Shown: positions 23,192 to 34,094 of the stretch, one piece after another
Layout: each line of letters begins with the position of its first letter
How positions within the stretch are numbered: the first letter of the stretch is position 1
Source: Thozetella sp. PMI_491
Lineage: Eukaryota; Ascomycota; Sordariomycetes; Chaetosphaeriales; Chaetosphaeriaceae
Assembly (NCBI GenBank): GCA_021432635.1
Contig: MU270116.1
Span: 124,001-188,000 of the forward strand
DNA length: 64,000 nucleotides
Reading direction: 5' to 3'
Notes under the pieces: model-generated
Databases searched by the model: none
The model's input: only the letters and a program-made list of their open reading frames with translations
Told to the model about the DNA's origin: nothing
Translations under genes and position numbers: made by a program

Positions 23192-24793
23192 ATGCCGCAT
23201 AAAGTAGCAGACTTCTTTCGACAGTCCACGACGTCGCTAGAGAACCAAGTGTTGAACCTCAAGAAGACGGCAGCAAACGCCACCCGCAGGAGAGACTCCC
23301 CGCAGAGGCAAGGACTTGCACGGAACTCGAGGAGCTCAGAGCGCGTATTCTCATACGCCTCGTCTATCGATGAGGACACCGAGGAGCCGCAGCGACTATC
23401 GCGGCCCAGAATGACGACCGAGTCAAGACAAAACAGCAGTTCGTCGGACCGGGAGCCTAAGGAGCACCACCACCGCCTGTCATTCCCCCACTTTGGGAGG
23501 GGGAGCAAGGAGAATCACTCGCACCATGCCAACGCCCCCGCCTCGCTGGACTGGAAGCTCGAGTCCCCGCCCATTGTGCTCTACGGCAACGCCGAGGAGA
23601 GTAGCGGCGCATTAGTGTCGGGCCAGCTCCTCCTCAACATCAAGGAGGGCATGGACATCGACTCGTTCAACGCCTGCCTCAACATCCATGTGACGCAGAA
23701 GCGGCCCTTCACGCAGCACTGCTACGACTGCACCAACCAGTTCACCGAGCTCAAGAAGTGGGACTTCCTCAAGCAGCCCCTGTTCCTCGCCAAGGGCCAG
23801 CACGCCTTCCCCTTCTCGATCCTGCTCGAGGGCCACCTGCCCGCTAGCATGGACGGCGCCCTCGTCTCCATCGCCTACGAGTTCACAGCCGAGGCCGTGT
23901 CCCGCAGCACAGGCTTCTCCACCAAGCTGCAAAAGCTCCTCGACGTCAAGCGCAGCATCCCCGTGCCCGAGACCCCGCACCACAGCGTGCGCGTCTTCCC
24001 GCCGACCAACATCAAGGCCAGCGTGCACTACCCACACGTGATCCACCCCATCGGCACCAACAAGCTCGAGCTCCGGCTCGACGGGCTGGCCAAGCACAAC
24101 GCCGGCCCCAACACGGTCGAGTACTGGAAACTAAAGAAGCTCATCTGGCGCCTCGAGGAGACGGCCAAGTCGGTGGCGCCCGCATGCGAGAAGCACATGC
24201 CCAAGCTGCCGGCCGGCGAGGAGGAGCGCCCCGCGAGCAAGAAGGGCGTGCAGCGGACCGACACGCGCACCATCGGCGAGAAGGTCATGTTCAGCGGGTG
24301 GAAGAGCAATTACGCGACGACCGCCGAGAGCATGGTGGAGCTCGAGTTCGACTACTCGCTGCTCAAGCACGCCAAGTACTCGTGCGCCACCAAGAGCCGC
24401 GACGGCACCGAGGTCTCGCACCAGCTCATGGTTGAGATGGTCGTGTCGCAGGAGTGGGCCCCCGTCAACAAGCCCACCTTCATCACCCAGACGGGTGTCG
24501 GCCGCATCCTGCGCATGCACTTCGCGACCACACTGACCGAGTGCGGCGGCATCGGCATCTCTTGGGACAACGAGGCCCCGCCCATCTACCAGGACGTGCC
24601 GCCCAGCCCGCCCGGCTACGGCCCGCCCACCTACGAGAGCAGCGTCGATGCCCTCGAGGCCCTCGACGCCGAGCTGGCACCCCATACCCTAGAGACGCTA
24701 CATGCCGAAGGCTCCCCCACGCCGACGCGGAGGCCCTCGATGGAGCGGGGGACCCCCCCGACTACTGATCCACAGATCAATGACCATCCATGA
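23192..24793 (+). CDS. Arrestin-related trafficking adaptor with two C-terminal PY motifs
   Basis: Alpha-arrestins link plasma-membrane transporters to the Rsp5/HulA HECT ubiquitin ligase so they are endocytosed. The single exon gives 533 aa from an ATG in strong context (CACCATG), preferred over an in-frame ATG 141 bp upstream whose extra sequence looks like untranslated leader. Residues 1-110 are basic and Ser-rich with many potential phosphorylation sites. The arrestin N-domain begins near LDWKLESPPIVLYGNAEESS and includes the hinge-like WDFLKQPLFLAKGQHAFPFS; the C-domain follows from about 265. Close to the end are PPIY (463-466) and PPTY (478-481), textbook WW-binding PY motifs. No intron is needed. 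The arrestin call is confident; which transporter it serves is unknown. Confidence 0.9.
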   Translation: MPHKVADFFRQSTTSLENQVLNLKKTAANATRRRDSPQRQGLARNSRSSERVFSYASSIDEDTEEPQRLSRPRMTTESRQNSSSSDREPKEHHHRLSFPHFGRGSKENHSHHANAPASLDWKLESPPIVLYGNAEESSGALVSGQLLLNIKEGMDIDSFNACLNIHVTQKRPFTQHCYDCTNQFTELKKWDFLKQPLFLAKGQHAFPFSILLEGHLPASMDGALVSIAYEFTAEAVSRSTGFSTKLQKLLDVKRSIPVPETPHHSVRVFPPTNIKASVHYPHVIHPIGTNKLELRLDGLAKHNAGPNTVEYWKLKKLIWRLEETAKSVAPACEKHMPKLPAGEEERPASKKGVQRTDTRTIGEKVMFSGWKSNYATTAESMVELEFDYSLLKHAKYSCATKSRDGTEVSHQLMVEMVVSQEWAPVNKPTFITQTGVGRILRMHFATTLTECGGIGISWDNEAPPIYQDVPPSPPGYGPPTYESSVDALEALDAELAPHTLETLHAEGSPTPTRRPSMERGTPPTTDPQINDHP

Positions 24794-26022
24794 TAAGACG
24801 CAACACGACAGCGTGGCGCTTTGTCTGGCGCTTTATTTATTTTCTTCCCTATTTTTTTCTTCTCTTTTTGCTTTGAGGCTAGCGGTTGGCGTCTTCCCCC
24901 ATTATACCCCCCCTAGGATACGTACCCGGCGACGCACCGTCGCACAGCGGACCTATCTCATGACGGCATGGAAGAACGGGTCCAAGCAGGAAAAGTGCAT
25001 TTGAGAAATGGCATTCAAGGCGTTGGAACCAGGTTGCCCCCCTGGGAGACTGGGGCAGAGCCCTGGAGCTCATGACATCAACCTAGGACAATTACATTTA
25101 AAACCATAATATACTACTTGAACTTACTTCGCCTTGACACGTGCGCCCTGTGATAGTGCCCATGTCGTGTTTTCTACTTGACTTTGACATGTCCATGTCA
25201 AAGGTGTCGAGGGAAGGGCGCAGTTTCCATGTCGTTGGAGGCTGACCGATTAAGCGAGCGCAATGCTATCCTCCTTGCCTAGGTAGACATGTGAGGCCTC
25301 GGAGGCGGTGTTGCGAGGCGGAATGCCCTAGAAATCCGGGGAACAAGACCCAGCACCTATGGCTTCGAGTCATCGGCCAAGGTGATCGCCTGATCCACAG
25401 GCGAACCAACGACCATTGGGAGCCGAAGCTCTCGACTTAGTAGTTAGTCCGCCTCATATTCCTAGCTCTCAGAGAGCGGCAAATCGTGGTTTGCGCACCG
25501 AATGGCCGATTTTGGTGCGCCTAGAAGAGAATTGGACCACGCTTGCCGCGGAGGCATCTATAGGGCTTTTTGTATGGAGCGGCCAATGTTGACTTTTGGG
25601 CAGCTTGGCAGGGGACATTGATCGGCAACAAAAGAGGCGCGACTACTCCGTGCGCAACCTGTGGCCACTGGGGAAGCCCTTGCATCCAAGGCGGACCAAT
25701 GGCCCGTGCGCAAGCTTCTATCGATAACACGGCAGTGTTACTCACCCCACCTTCCACCAGCCCAGCCTGATGACTCGACACGCTCGACGCTTCGACTCAG
25801 ACGGCGAGGGGCCTTTGCGAAGCGCTCTATTTATTGCTCTACTGCCACCACAACTGGAGCAAACAAATCTCGGCCTTCACTGACGAGCAAACCGACGCCT
25901 TCATCACACCAATTCACCCCGATGATCCTCCGAATACGATATCGCACCTAATCTGCGGTCCCAATTACCCCGCGACCGCCAAGTCTGCCGTCTCCCCCGA
26001 AACAGGATCAGACAGCTCCAGT
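24794..26022. other. Intergenic region upstream of the GTPase gene
   Basis: 1.2 kb. It holds T-rich sequence near 24835-24875 just after the arrestin stop. No coding frame is supported. An in-frame ATG at 25834 could extend the next gene, but the added residues do not look like protein. Confidence 0.4.
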
Positions 26023-28039
26023 ATGGCGTACAAAAAGGACACGAAACAGCTGCCGCACGAGCGGCGAAAAGGCGAGGCCGCGCTGAGCGACTTCGCCGAG
26101 TATGTCGAGAAGCAGCAGGCACTGCGGTACCCGTACAAGGCCGCTGCCGCCGCGACTGGCACATCGGCAACGGCAACTGCGACTGCGGCCGGGCCGACAC
26201 GAACCGACACCGGCGCCGGGACCGATGACCAGCACGACGAGCTCAATGACATCCTGGACAGCCTGAACCTCTCCGACGCAGCGCCGCGCACCCGGCTGCG
26301 TGAGCTGCTGCTGTCGGGCGACGATGACGCCCTTGCACAGCTGGTGCAGATCGTGCAGGAGCGCCTAGACGAGGGCCACGGCGAGACCGTCTTCGACATA
26401 GGATTTGAGCACAGCAATGAGTCAATGAGCCTGACAAAAGAGGAGTGGGATGTCGCATACAAACGGCTGGAGCTGGCTGCTAAGAAACTGCACGCCGACT
26501 GCCAGCTCCTGCTGACCAAGAACGTGGGCGGCCCGCTGGACGGCGCACCGACGAAAGAGAAGGATTGCTCCGGCAAAGTCATGATCCGCCAGGCTCCGGA
26601 GACGGTAGAGGAGGTGATTGAGACCCGCATTGCCGTAGTCGGAAATGTCGATGCCGGAAAGAGCTCCATGCTCGGCGTGCTGGTCAAGGGCGATCTGGAC
26701 GACGGTCGCGGCAAAGCCCGAGTGAACCTCTTCCGACACAAGCACGAGATTGAGTCGGGACGAACATCTTCGGTGGGTATGGAGATCATGGGATTCGACT
26801 CCAAAGGAAACGTCATCACGAGCGACACCCCCGGCCGGAAACTGTCGTGGGAGGAGATCGGCAAGCGCAGCGCCAAAGTGATCACCTTTTCGGATCTGGC
26901 CGGCCACGAGCGCTACCTGCGCACCACCGTGTTCGGGCTGCTGTCGAGCAGCCCCAACTACTGCTTGCTCATGGTGGCAGCGAACAACGGGCTGATCGGG
27001 ATGAGCAAAGAGCACCTCGGAATCGCGCTCGCGCTCAATGTCCCCATCATGGTGGTCATCACCAAAATTGACATCTGCCCGCCCCAGATCCTGGAGCAGA
27101 CCATCACGCAGATCCAGAAAATCCTCAAGAGCCCGGGCGCCCGCAAAATCCCCATCTTCATCAAGAACCACGAGGAGTGCATCAACACGGCCACCCAGTT
27201 CGTGAGCCACAGGATATGCCCCATCTTCCAGGTGTCCAACGTCACCGGAGAGAACCTGGACCTGGTGCGGGCCTTCCTCAACATCCTTCCTCACCACGGA
27301 CGCTACGACGCTGACGCGCCGTTCGAGTTCCACGTCAACGACACCTTCTCGGTCCCGCACGTCGGAACCGTTGTGTCGGGGATTGTCAAGTCTGGCGTTA
27401 TCCACGCCGGCGATGACGTCCAGATCGGTCCCGACTCGCTCGGACGCTTCATCCAGACCTCGATCCGTTCCATCGAGAGGAAACGAATCGGCGTGCCAGC
27501 CGCATCGGCTGGACAGTCTGCCTCGTTCGCCCTGCGGAGGATACGCAGGAAAGAGGTCCGGAAAGGCATGGTTGTGCTGCCCAAAATGGAGGCGGGCGCC
27601 TCGCCCAAGGTGTATCGCGAGTTTGTTGCCGAAGGTATAGCCTGCAGCCGTGGCACTTGCCTATCTTGATCTCCTGTTGCTGACAGCTCATACTCTAGTT
27701 CTTATTCTATCTCACGCGACAACTATCAAGACGAAGTACCAGGCCATGCTACATGTAGGGCCCGTCTCCCAGACGTGTGCCATCATCGACGTCGACCGGC
27801 CTTTCATCCGGACAGGTGACCGCGCCACCGTCGCTTTCCGCTTCGTCCAGCGGCCCGAGTATCTCGCCCCCGGCGACAGGCTGCTCTTCCGTGAGGGACG
27901 CACGAAAGGACTGGGGATCGTCAAGAGCGTGGGCTATGACCCGTCCAAGCCGCTGTCTCCGCAGGGCGCGGACGGCGATGATGCGAACCGCCCTGAAGAG
28001 AAGCCCTCCGGCAGCGCCGAGGTCAAGGTTGGTGCATAG
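26023..28039 (+). CDS. GTPBP1/GTPBP2-family translational GTPase
   Basis: Members are eEF1A-like GTPases linked in animals to ribosome rescue and mRNA turnover; the fungal role is little studied. Two exons, 26023-27634 and 27699-28039, joined by a 64-bp intron, give 650 aa. The first 200 residues are an Ala/Thr-rich then acidic helical region, as in GTPBP1. The G domain has G1 GNVDAGKS (207-214), G3 DLAGHERY (291-298) and TKID (347-350). It is followed by EF-Tu domain 2 (PHVGTVVSGIVKSGVIHAGD) and, across the intron, domain 3 (IKTKYQAMLHVGPVSQTC). Start 26023 was chosen because the protein becomes conserved in style there and has A at -3. Family is firm. Confidence 0.92.
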
Positions 28040-29075
28040 GAAGCCGCACAGGACTAGACCGAGGAGTACAGGCCGGGCCAGGCCTCACCAGGCCGGGCAA
28101 AGTGTGTGTTTATAGGTAGGGCAATGCATTTGGGGCGTCGACAGGTAGGCGTCTCCTGGAATGTGAGGCAGCAGAGGAGCCTGGGACGGCGCCCGGAGTC
28201 ATGGTCGGCTCAGTAGCATCCGCTAGATAAGGATTACGATGGTCCTTGGAGCTGAAGTAGAGGGGATCGTTTAGGTTTTATGACTGCACGGGATACGAGA
28301 TGGGAATATATTATGTTTATTGACTTGAGCGACCCAGCGCCTTGACTACACTCGATATCTGACCAGGGCTTAATGAGTGCTTCCATCAGAATCACATCCC
28401 CTATCCTACTTCTCAGATAGAGGAAGCGATCGTACCAAATGCTGGCAGCTCTTGCACGCCACCCCGCCTTTCTTTCCAGCTTGCTGGAGCGAATATTGGG
28501 TTGATCTGTCTCGCTAGCTTCCGACGAGGCCATGTCTCGGTCAAGTCGGTTAGGGGAGCGAGGCATTGGTGCCAAAGTGCAGACTACGTATTTGCGCCGT
28601 GGTCGGCGGCAGGTAGGAATTCGCCTAGTGGATGCAACGACCCGTCAATGCGCCGTCCAAAACGCTCGCGTTTGCCAGGGCCGACTTTGGCTGCGAATTT
28701 GCCTCCCCCTCCGACTAGACTGGGAGCCGGCGCCCTGCTCCTTAGGCAGGGATTCGCTGGTCTCGCGCCCCGTGATTCAAAGTGCATATTCCCGCCTCGC
28801 GATTCTGCAATGCATTGCGGCTGCGGCCTGACTGCCGCCTTACCTGCATGTCGCTCGACAAGCGTGGACCCATGCCGAATGGCACCACTTTCAGGGCCAG
28901 ACGTCATCGCCTGTGGCCAACCACGAAAATCACGACATCGTGCCTGAACATCCGGGACTGAGGTATCATCCGCCGACAGGCCTCCTTGCTGGCGGGGGTG
29001 ACGATACGTCCGGGTCTGGCGCCCTTTTTCTTCTTCTCTCGTCTCCTGAGGCGTCTGCGGTGGCCACGTCAAGAC
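28040..29075. other. Intergenic region upstream of the amidase
   Basis: About 1 kb. Short frames on both strands near 28500-28950 show no recognisable protein. It contains the amidase promoter. Confidence 0.4.
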
Positions 29076-30482
29076 ATGGCTGTTGCCTTATCGCATCGCA
29101 GGATCGAGTCGCTCGGCGTCGAGTCACTCCAGGACGGCTACGAGCGGCAGACCATCTCGCCCGTCGACGTCGTCCACGCCGTCTACGACCGCATCGACGA
29201 GTACGCCGACAAGGCCGTCTGGATCACGGTAGCACCCCGCGCCGGCGCCGTCGCCTACGCGCAGCACCTGGTGACGCAGTTCGAGGGCAAGCCCCGGCCG
29301 CCCCTGTACGGCGTGCCGTTCAGCGTCAAGGACAACATCGACGTGGCGGCCTATCCCACCACGGTGGCGTGCCCGGGCCTCGCGTACACGGCGACGCACA
29401 CGGCCCCCGTGGTGCAGCGGCTCCTGGACGCCGGTGCCATCTTCATCGGAAAGACCAACTTGGACCAGTTCGCCACGGGGTTGGTCGGCCACCGCTCGCC
29501 ATTCGGAACGCCGCGGTGCGTGTACGACCCAGACTATATTTCGGGCGGCAGCTCGTCGGGGTCAGCAGTGAGCGTTGCGGCGAACCTCGTCACCTTCACG
29601 GTCGCGACGGACACCGGCGGCAGCGGCCGCATCCCAGCCGCGTTGAATGGCGTGGTTGGCCTCAAGCCAACGCACGGGACGCTCTCGACCGTCGGCGTGG
29701 TCCCAGCGGTTCGTACGGCCGACTGCGTCGCCGTTATCGCCAAGTCGGTCGAAGATGCCAAGGTGGCCTGGAGGATCATGAAGGGCTACGATGCGGAAGA
29801 CATCTACGCACGACATACCCTCCCTGTATGGCCGAGACTGTGGCCTCGTGGCAGCGCTGACGACCCGCTCCGGTTCGGCGTCCCGTCCTCCGACGAGCTG
29901 TCTAAGCTGAGCCCGGCGTACAGCCATCTTTTCGACAATGTCCTGGACGGGTTGACCAAGTCGATGCACCTCCAGAAGTCTTCATCCTTTGACTATTCCC
30001 CTTTCGCCGCTGCCAACGACATGCTATTCCACTCTTCTGTTGTTGCGCAGCGACTGGCGTCCTTCAACGAGTACACAGTGCAGCACGGCTTCGACGACCT
30101 GCACCCGGTAGTCCGCGACATTTTCTCGTCGGGGGCAGACTACAGCGCCAAGAGGGCATATGCCGACATCTTCACGCTGCGCGCGCTGAAGCGGGCGGCC
30201 GAGGTGCAGTTTCGCGACAACATCGACGTACTAGTCGTGCCGAGCACGGTGCACCACTTCACCGTGGCCGAGATCGAGGAGGAGCCGGTCGAGAGGAACA
30301 ATGTGCTGGGAACGTTTGCTTATTTTGTAAATCTGTTGGACCTGTGCGCGGTAGCGGTGCCGGCGGGCGTGTGGCGGAACGAGAAGGGCCTAGTGATGCC
30401 GTTCGGCGTGACGCTGATTGCGCAAGCCGGCAGAGACGAGGATGTATTTGAGCTAGGCAGGAGAGCGATGGAGTTCATATAG
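29076..30482 (+). CDS. Amidase-signature enzyme, allophanate hydrolase-like
   Basis: Amidase-signature enzymes hydrolyse C-N bonds with a Ser-cisSer-Lys triad. The single exon gives 468 aa from the ATG at 29076 (an in-frame ATG 90 bp upstream would add an unlikely Phe/Leu-rich stretch). The triad is visible as Lys85 in VPFSVKDNID, Ser159 in the GGSSSGSAVS loop and Ser183 in TDTGGSGR, with the usual 24-residue spacing between the serines. The run LYGVPFSVKDNIDVAAYPTT and the retained GLKPTHGTLST most resemble allophanate hydrolase, the second half of fungal urea amidolyase. Here it stands alone, without biotin carboxylase or biotin domains, and without the small C-terminal domain of bacterial AtzF. 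The amidase class is certain; the substrate is a guess. Confidence 0.9.
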   Translation: MAVALSHRRIESLGVESLQDGYERQTISPVDVVHAVYDRIDEYADKAVWITVAPRAGAVAYAQHLVTQFEGKPRPPLYGVPFSVKDNIDVAAYPTTVACPGLAYTATHTAPVVQRLLDAGAIFIGKTNLDQFATGLVGHRSPFGTPRCVYDPDYISGGSSSGSAVSVAANLVTFTVATDTGGSGRIPAALNGVVGLKPTHGTLSTVGVVPAVRTADCVAVIAKSVEDAKVAWRIMKGYDAEDIYARHTLPVWPRLWPRGSADDPLRFGVPSSDELSKLSPAYSHLFDNVLDGLTKSMHLQKSSSFDYSPFAAANDMLFHSSVVAQRLASFNEYTVQHGFDDLHPVVRDIFSSGADYSAKRAYADIFTLRALKRAAEVQFRDNIDVLVVPSTVHHFTVAEIEEEPVERNNVLGTFAYFVNLLDLCAVAVPAGVWRNEKGLVMPFGVTLIAQAGRDEDVFELGRRAMEFI

Positions 30483-30896
30483 TTCAAGAGTGAAAGGGCA
30501 GACAACCTGGAGGCCATGCTACGTGTTCCTGTGGGGCGTTGCTTTCTGTTGACCATAGCATATTATACCTAGTGTACGAGATAGTAGCACAGCTGCCTCG
30601 AGCTGTAGATTGCTGTTACGGCATAGCGTACGGGGCATGCGGATACACTAGGGAAGCAGACACAAGGAGTACGAGGGAAGCGTATGGATTGATACTTGAC
30701 GGCACGATATAGCTGCGTATTGAAGTCGATGCTACTCCTATGCAGGCGAGCCGGGTTGCCCCTCACTATCGAGCTCCGGGAACCATACGATCTACACCGG
30801 CGTTGTAGAGCCTGGAGCTCTTGCGCCAGGTATGCATCCTTTGTAGCCTGTGCCCTGGGGTATCTCATGATTGTACAGTCCGCTAGGTGTCCAAGG
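30483..30896. other. Spacer between convergent amidase and LSM3
   Basis: 414 bp containing both 3' ends. The minus-strand frame across it is open only because it reads through LSM3 introns; no separate gene is seen. Confidence 0.4.
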
Positions 30897-31361
30897 TCAT
30901 GACTGAAGATGGGGTGATATGAGCACCACGCTGTCGCCTGCGAAGGGGTTAGTATATTGCGGCTAGTATAGGAAGCAAGTATATGATGCAAGTACCTCTC
31001 ACGAAAAGCATCTCGGACTTTTTGCTGACAGTCTAATTCAGGATTAGCTTTGCACGAGAGGGAGGACCTGACAGGGGCTTGCGCATACCTTGATGTCCTC
31101 CTCGTCGTCCTCATCGTCCACGATGTAGATGGTCTCCTCCACGTCGCCAAGTACAAGGTTGCAATGGCTGTCATAAGCCTAGGGACAGCCGAGTTAGGCA
31201 AAGTGAGATGAGCGCGTGGCGACGAGTGAGATACTCACGTGAAGCCGGCCCTTCAATTCCCGATCTCCTCGAAGCTTGACGAACACTATCTCGTCGATGA
31301 GCAGCCGAACCAGGTCGAGCGGCTCAGAGACCGGGCTTCCCTCGTCTGCGGTGTCGGCCAT
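30897..31361 (-). CDS. LSM3: U6 snRNA-associated Sm-like protein LSm3
   Basis: LSm3 is one of seven subunits of the LSm2-8 ring on U6 snRNA and of the cytoplasmic LSm1-7 decapping complex. Four exons in transcription order, 31239-31361, 31089-31178, 30996-31032 and 30897-30937, encode 96 aa; the frame is broken by three introns so no long open frame marks it. The N-terminal [20 protein letters not shown] and [20 protein letters not shown] give the Sm1 fold. GDVEETIY and the acidic EDDEEDIK insert are LSm3-like, and [14 protein letters not shown] is the Sm2 motif. The last intron has a perfect TACTAAC branch site. The final residues (HLQS) differ from the usual hydrophobic LSm3 tail. It shares a 444-bp promoter with the divergent mitochondrial factor gene. 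Confidence 0.95.
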
Positions 31362-31805
31362 TGTGAGATTTGCTGCGTTGTCGTGAGCTCCCTTAGTGAG
31401 ATATGATGTTCCGGTCGGCGCAGGTTTTGGGGTTCGTTTTTTCCCATATCCACAGCAGCTCCAGCAGCCCTGAAGCACGGACCATCCTGGACGGTCGACC
31501 CTAACCCTCGGCACCACCGTTGAGCCGAGATCCCTCGTCGCCCGCCAGCAAGCTAGAAAATTTGGCGCCTGGACCTAGAGGGGGTTTTCCAGTGGAGCCT
31601 CTAGGACGAGTTGGACGAGGTGTCCTTGCTCCCCCGGATTCTCAGATCGTGTGCCCCAGCTTTCCCCAGCTTCCCTCATCTCCACTTGGATCATTCGAGG
31701 CCATGACGCCGGCATTGTCAACACACAGCTAAGCACGAACTCTTGTATCCGGCCTCGAGACACGCGACCACGGCGACAACGCGTGATGACGATCCTCCTC
31801 CCTCA
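31362..31805. promoter_or_regulatory. Divergent promoter between LSM3 and the Aep2-like gene
   Basis: 444 bp between two outward-facing start codons, therefore carrying both promoters. I see no TATA box or named site that I would defend. Confidence 0.5.
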
Positions 31806-34094
31806 ATGAACGCGCTCCTTTGTCCGGCGCAGGCCCTCCTCGCGCGCCGGGCCGTTCCTTGGTGCAATGCTCCACGAGGCACCCCCTCCCGACTGCTAAA
31901 GGTTCGACTGGACCGAAGCTTCCACCGAAATGGCGCAGAACAGTCTGGCCAGCCATCCCTCCAGCCGGCCACTGCAGAATCGAGCACCCCTCCCATAATC
32001 CACTCTATACCTTCGAAGAAGAGAGGCAAGGAGCTCGCCCCCGAGTGCATCCTCGACGCCGACGAATTGGGCGTCCTACGCAATGTTTTTCGCGCCACCG
32101 CCTCGGTGGGCGCCGCGCTCAAGAAAGCCCAACAGCGAACCGCCGGGCAGGGAGCAAGAGGAACTGCGAAGGACGCTCAAAGACAGACCGAGGATGCGGA
32201 GGCTGAGTTGATGGCAGCGGTCCCAGAGTTGACTCGCGTGCTCAACGACCCATGGAGCACAGCTGCTTTCCTGAGACAGCTCTTGAGCAATGCTTCTCGA
32301 AAGGCCGGCACTGAAGACCCTAATGGCTTGGTAAACATGCCGCCCATGGTTTTTTCGGAGATGCTGCGCTGCTTGGACCCAGTCGAGGTGATCAGCCAGC
32401 AGGTGGATCCCACGGCGGGGATCCGCATTGGCCCGGGGATGGCAGAGCGAACCTCTCTAGGCGAATATGTCGATGTCTACGGGGTCAGAAAGATATACGT
32501 CCTACTGTTCCGGCGGGTTCTCGCCGCCATCAAGCTGCGACTGGAAGCTGGCTGTCACCCCCTCCGTTCCGACTACATCGTGCTCATCCGTCTAGCCGGC
32601 GCCTCATCCGACGCGGAAAGCGCCAGCGCCGTGAGGCGCCTGATAAACAACTACAACCGGCCACTACTGTACGATGGAGGACTGCAAGCCGAGTATCTTA
32701 AGGCGCGCTACCTGACCACGCCCTTGTACACCCAATATGACGCCTCGCGGCTGCGGGTCCGGGCGATCAACCTGTTCAGACGCAAGAGCCAGTCTCCAGT
32801 CCATCTAAATGCGGCTACGCGAACCAACCTCAGAAGACTAAGGAGGCGCATCGTGACCAGACAGACGCTGCGCTATGGCCACAACCGCTACCGACCCGAG
32901 ATCGTCGAGGAGCTCGCCCGGATCACTAGGAACACTAGGCCTGTTCTCAAAAGCTATCGCGCCCTGCTTGATGGCAGGTTCAGCGCCAGCGAGGAGGTCT
33001 TGTCCGCGCTCCTGATCGCGTTCGGCCGGAACGCTTCGACCAAGGCCATCATGGAGATTTTGGACAAGTTTTGGCACATTCAGGTCGTGCGCTCTTCCTC
33101 GGGGGAGCTGGTGGTCAACGGAGCCGCCAATTTCCGTCCGCGCCCCGACTCGACTTGGTACCCAAGCGAGCAGCTCCTGGAAGCAATCGTGGAAGCCTTG
33201 GGCGCCCAAGGAGAGCTTCAAGCTGCCCTGCGGGTCGTGGACCACATCTCCCGCCGCTTCAGCATCCCAGTTACCGACGAGATCTGGAAGCGCCTGCTCC
33301 AGTGGAGCTACATACTGTCCCAGAAGTCAGTTCGGCTCGAGTGGAAGACTGCCGGATACGAACACAAACAGACCCCCTCCCTTGCGGTGGAGACCATCTG
33401 GGGCGTCATGACGTCTCCACCTTATAATGTCCAGCCTGGGCTCGCCGAGTATAGCATCCTCATCCGGACCCTTCTCGCCCAAGGCCGATCCACTGAGGCC
33501 CTGCACCGCATGCTCGAGCTGTACCCCTTCTACAAGGATACACTGGAACACCTGGAAAAACAGTTCTACAAGTATCTTTCGCTGCACCGCATGGAAGTCG
33601 ACCGTAACTCGGTCCGCAAGAAGTGGCTGGACGCACAGGTGCACAAGGACGAAGCATGGCACCAGTTTCAGCACTGGGTGCACACCCTCCTCAAGAAGCT
33701 CCGCCCCGTGCACGCCGACCAAGACATTGCCGTGCGACTGATTCCACAGCTCATCGACGCGTTTCGGCCCGTCTTGCCTGACGAGGTCCGCTACCGCATC
33801 AGCAGCGGCATCGTCGAGATTCATAATGCCCAGCCGATCCAGCGGTTCCTCCCAATTGAGGGCGAGCGCCTTCGGCCGGCCTTGGTCACTGACGACCTGG
33901 TGGCGAGAGCGAGGCAGGGAAATGCAGGCACCGAACAGGCTTGGGCGACCCCCGGGACCACCCACGAGGAGCGGCGGCAGCAGAAGCCACAGGTGCTGTC
34001 TCGGCGAAGAGCCAAGGCGAATATCGACCTGGCCGCTAGTTTCGGGAAGGGTTATTCGATCCCGGCAAGGCAGATCCAGCGGCTGTTCACGTAA
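31806..34094 (+). CDS. Mitochondrial expression factor, probable Aep2/ATP13 (PPR-like) family
   Basis: The single exon gives 762 aa from the ATG at 31806; an in-frame ATG 63 bp earlier adds an unlikely acidic leader. From 31806 the first 45 residues are rich in Arg, Ala and Leu with no acidic residue until the mid-30s (MNALLCPAQALLARRAVP), typical of a mitochondrial presequence. The rest is helical with PPR-like pairs, for example residues around LLEAIVEALGAQGELQAALR and YSILIRTLLAQGRSTEALHR, each ending in a repeat-like turn. Fungal proteins with this layout are annotated as ATPase expression protein 2, needed for translation of the mitochondrial ATP9 mRNA in yeast. Family placement is from memory of its style, so the specific Aep2 name is tentative; a mitochondrial helical-repeat RNA factor is more secure. 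Confidence 0.75.
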   Translation: MNALLCPAQALLARRAVPWCNAPRGTPSRLLKVRLDRSFHRNGAEQSGQPSLQPATAESSTPPIIHSIPSKKRGKELAPECILDADELGVLRNVFRATASVGAALKKAQQRTAGQGARGTAKDAQRQTEDAEAELMAAVPELTRVLNDPWSTAAFLRQLLSNASRKAGTEDPNGLVNMPPMVFSEMLRCLDPVEVISQQVDPTAGIRIGPGMAERTSLGEYVDVYGVRKIYVLLFRRVLAAIKLRLEAGCHPLRSDYIVLIRLAGASSDAESASAVRRLINNYNRPLLYDGGLQAEYLKARYLTTPLYTQYDASRLRVRAINLFRRKSQSPVHLNAATRTNLRRLRRRIVTRQTLRYGHNRYRPEIVEELARITRNTRPVLKSYRALLDGRFSASEEVLSALLIAFGRNASTKAIMEILDKFWHIQVVRSSSGELVVNGAANFRPRPDSTWYPSEQLLEAIVEALGAQGELQAALRVVDHISRRFSIPVTDEIWKRLLQWSYILSQKSVRLEWKTAGYEHKQTPSLAVETIWGVMTSPPYNVQPGLAEYSILIRTLLAQGRSTEALHRMLELYPFYKDTLEHLEKQFYKYLSLHRMEVDRNSVRKKWLDAQVHKDEAWHQFQHWVHTLLKKLRPVHADQDIAVRLIPQLIDAFRPVLPDEVRYRISSGIVEIHNAQPIQRFLPIEGERLRPALVTDDLVARARQGNAGTEQAWATPGTTHEERRQQKPQVLSRRRAKANIDLAASFGKGYSIPARQIQRLFT

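Noticed and set aside
23612-24685. Long antisense frames across the arrestin gene
   Set aside because: Val/Leu/Gly/Arg-rich translation without any domain, mirrored from the sense coding sequence.
25834-26022. N-terminal extension of the GTPBP-like protein from the ATG at 25834
   Set aside because: The added 63 residues have no family resemblance and look like leader sequence.
26422-27405. 327-codon open frame antisense to the GTPase gene
   Set aside because: Same cause: third-position GC bias of the sense gene. No motif in the antisense protein.
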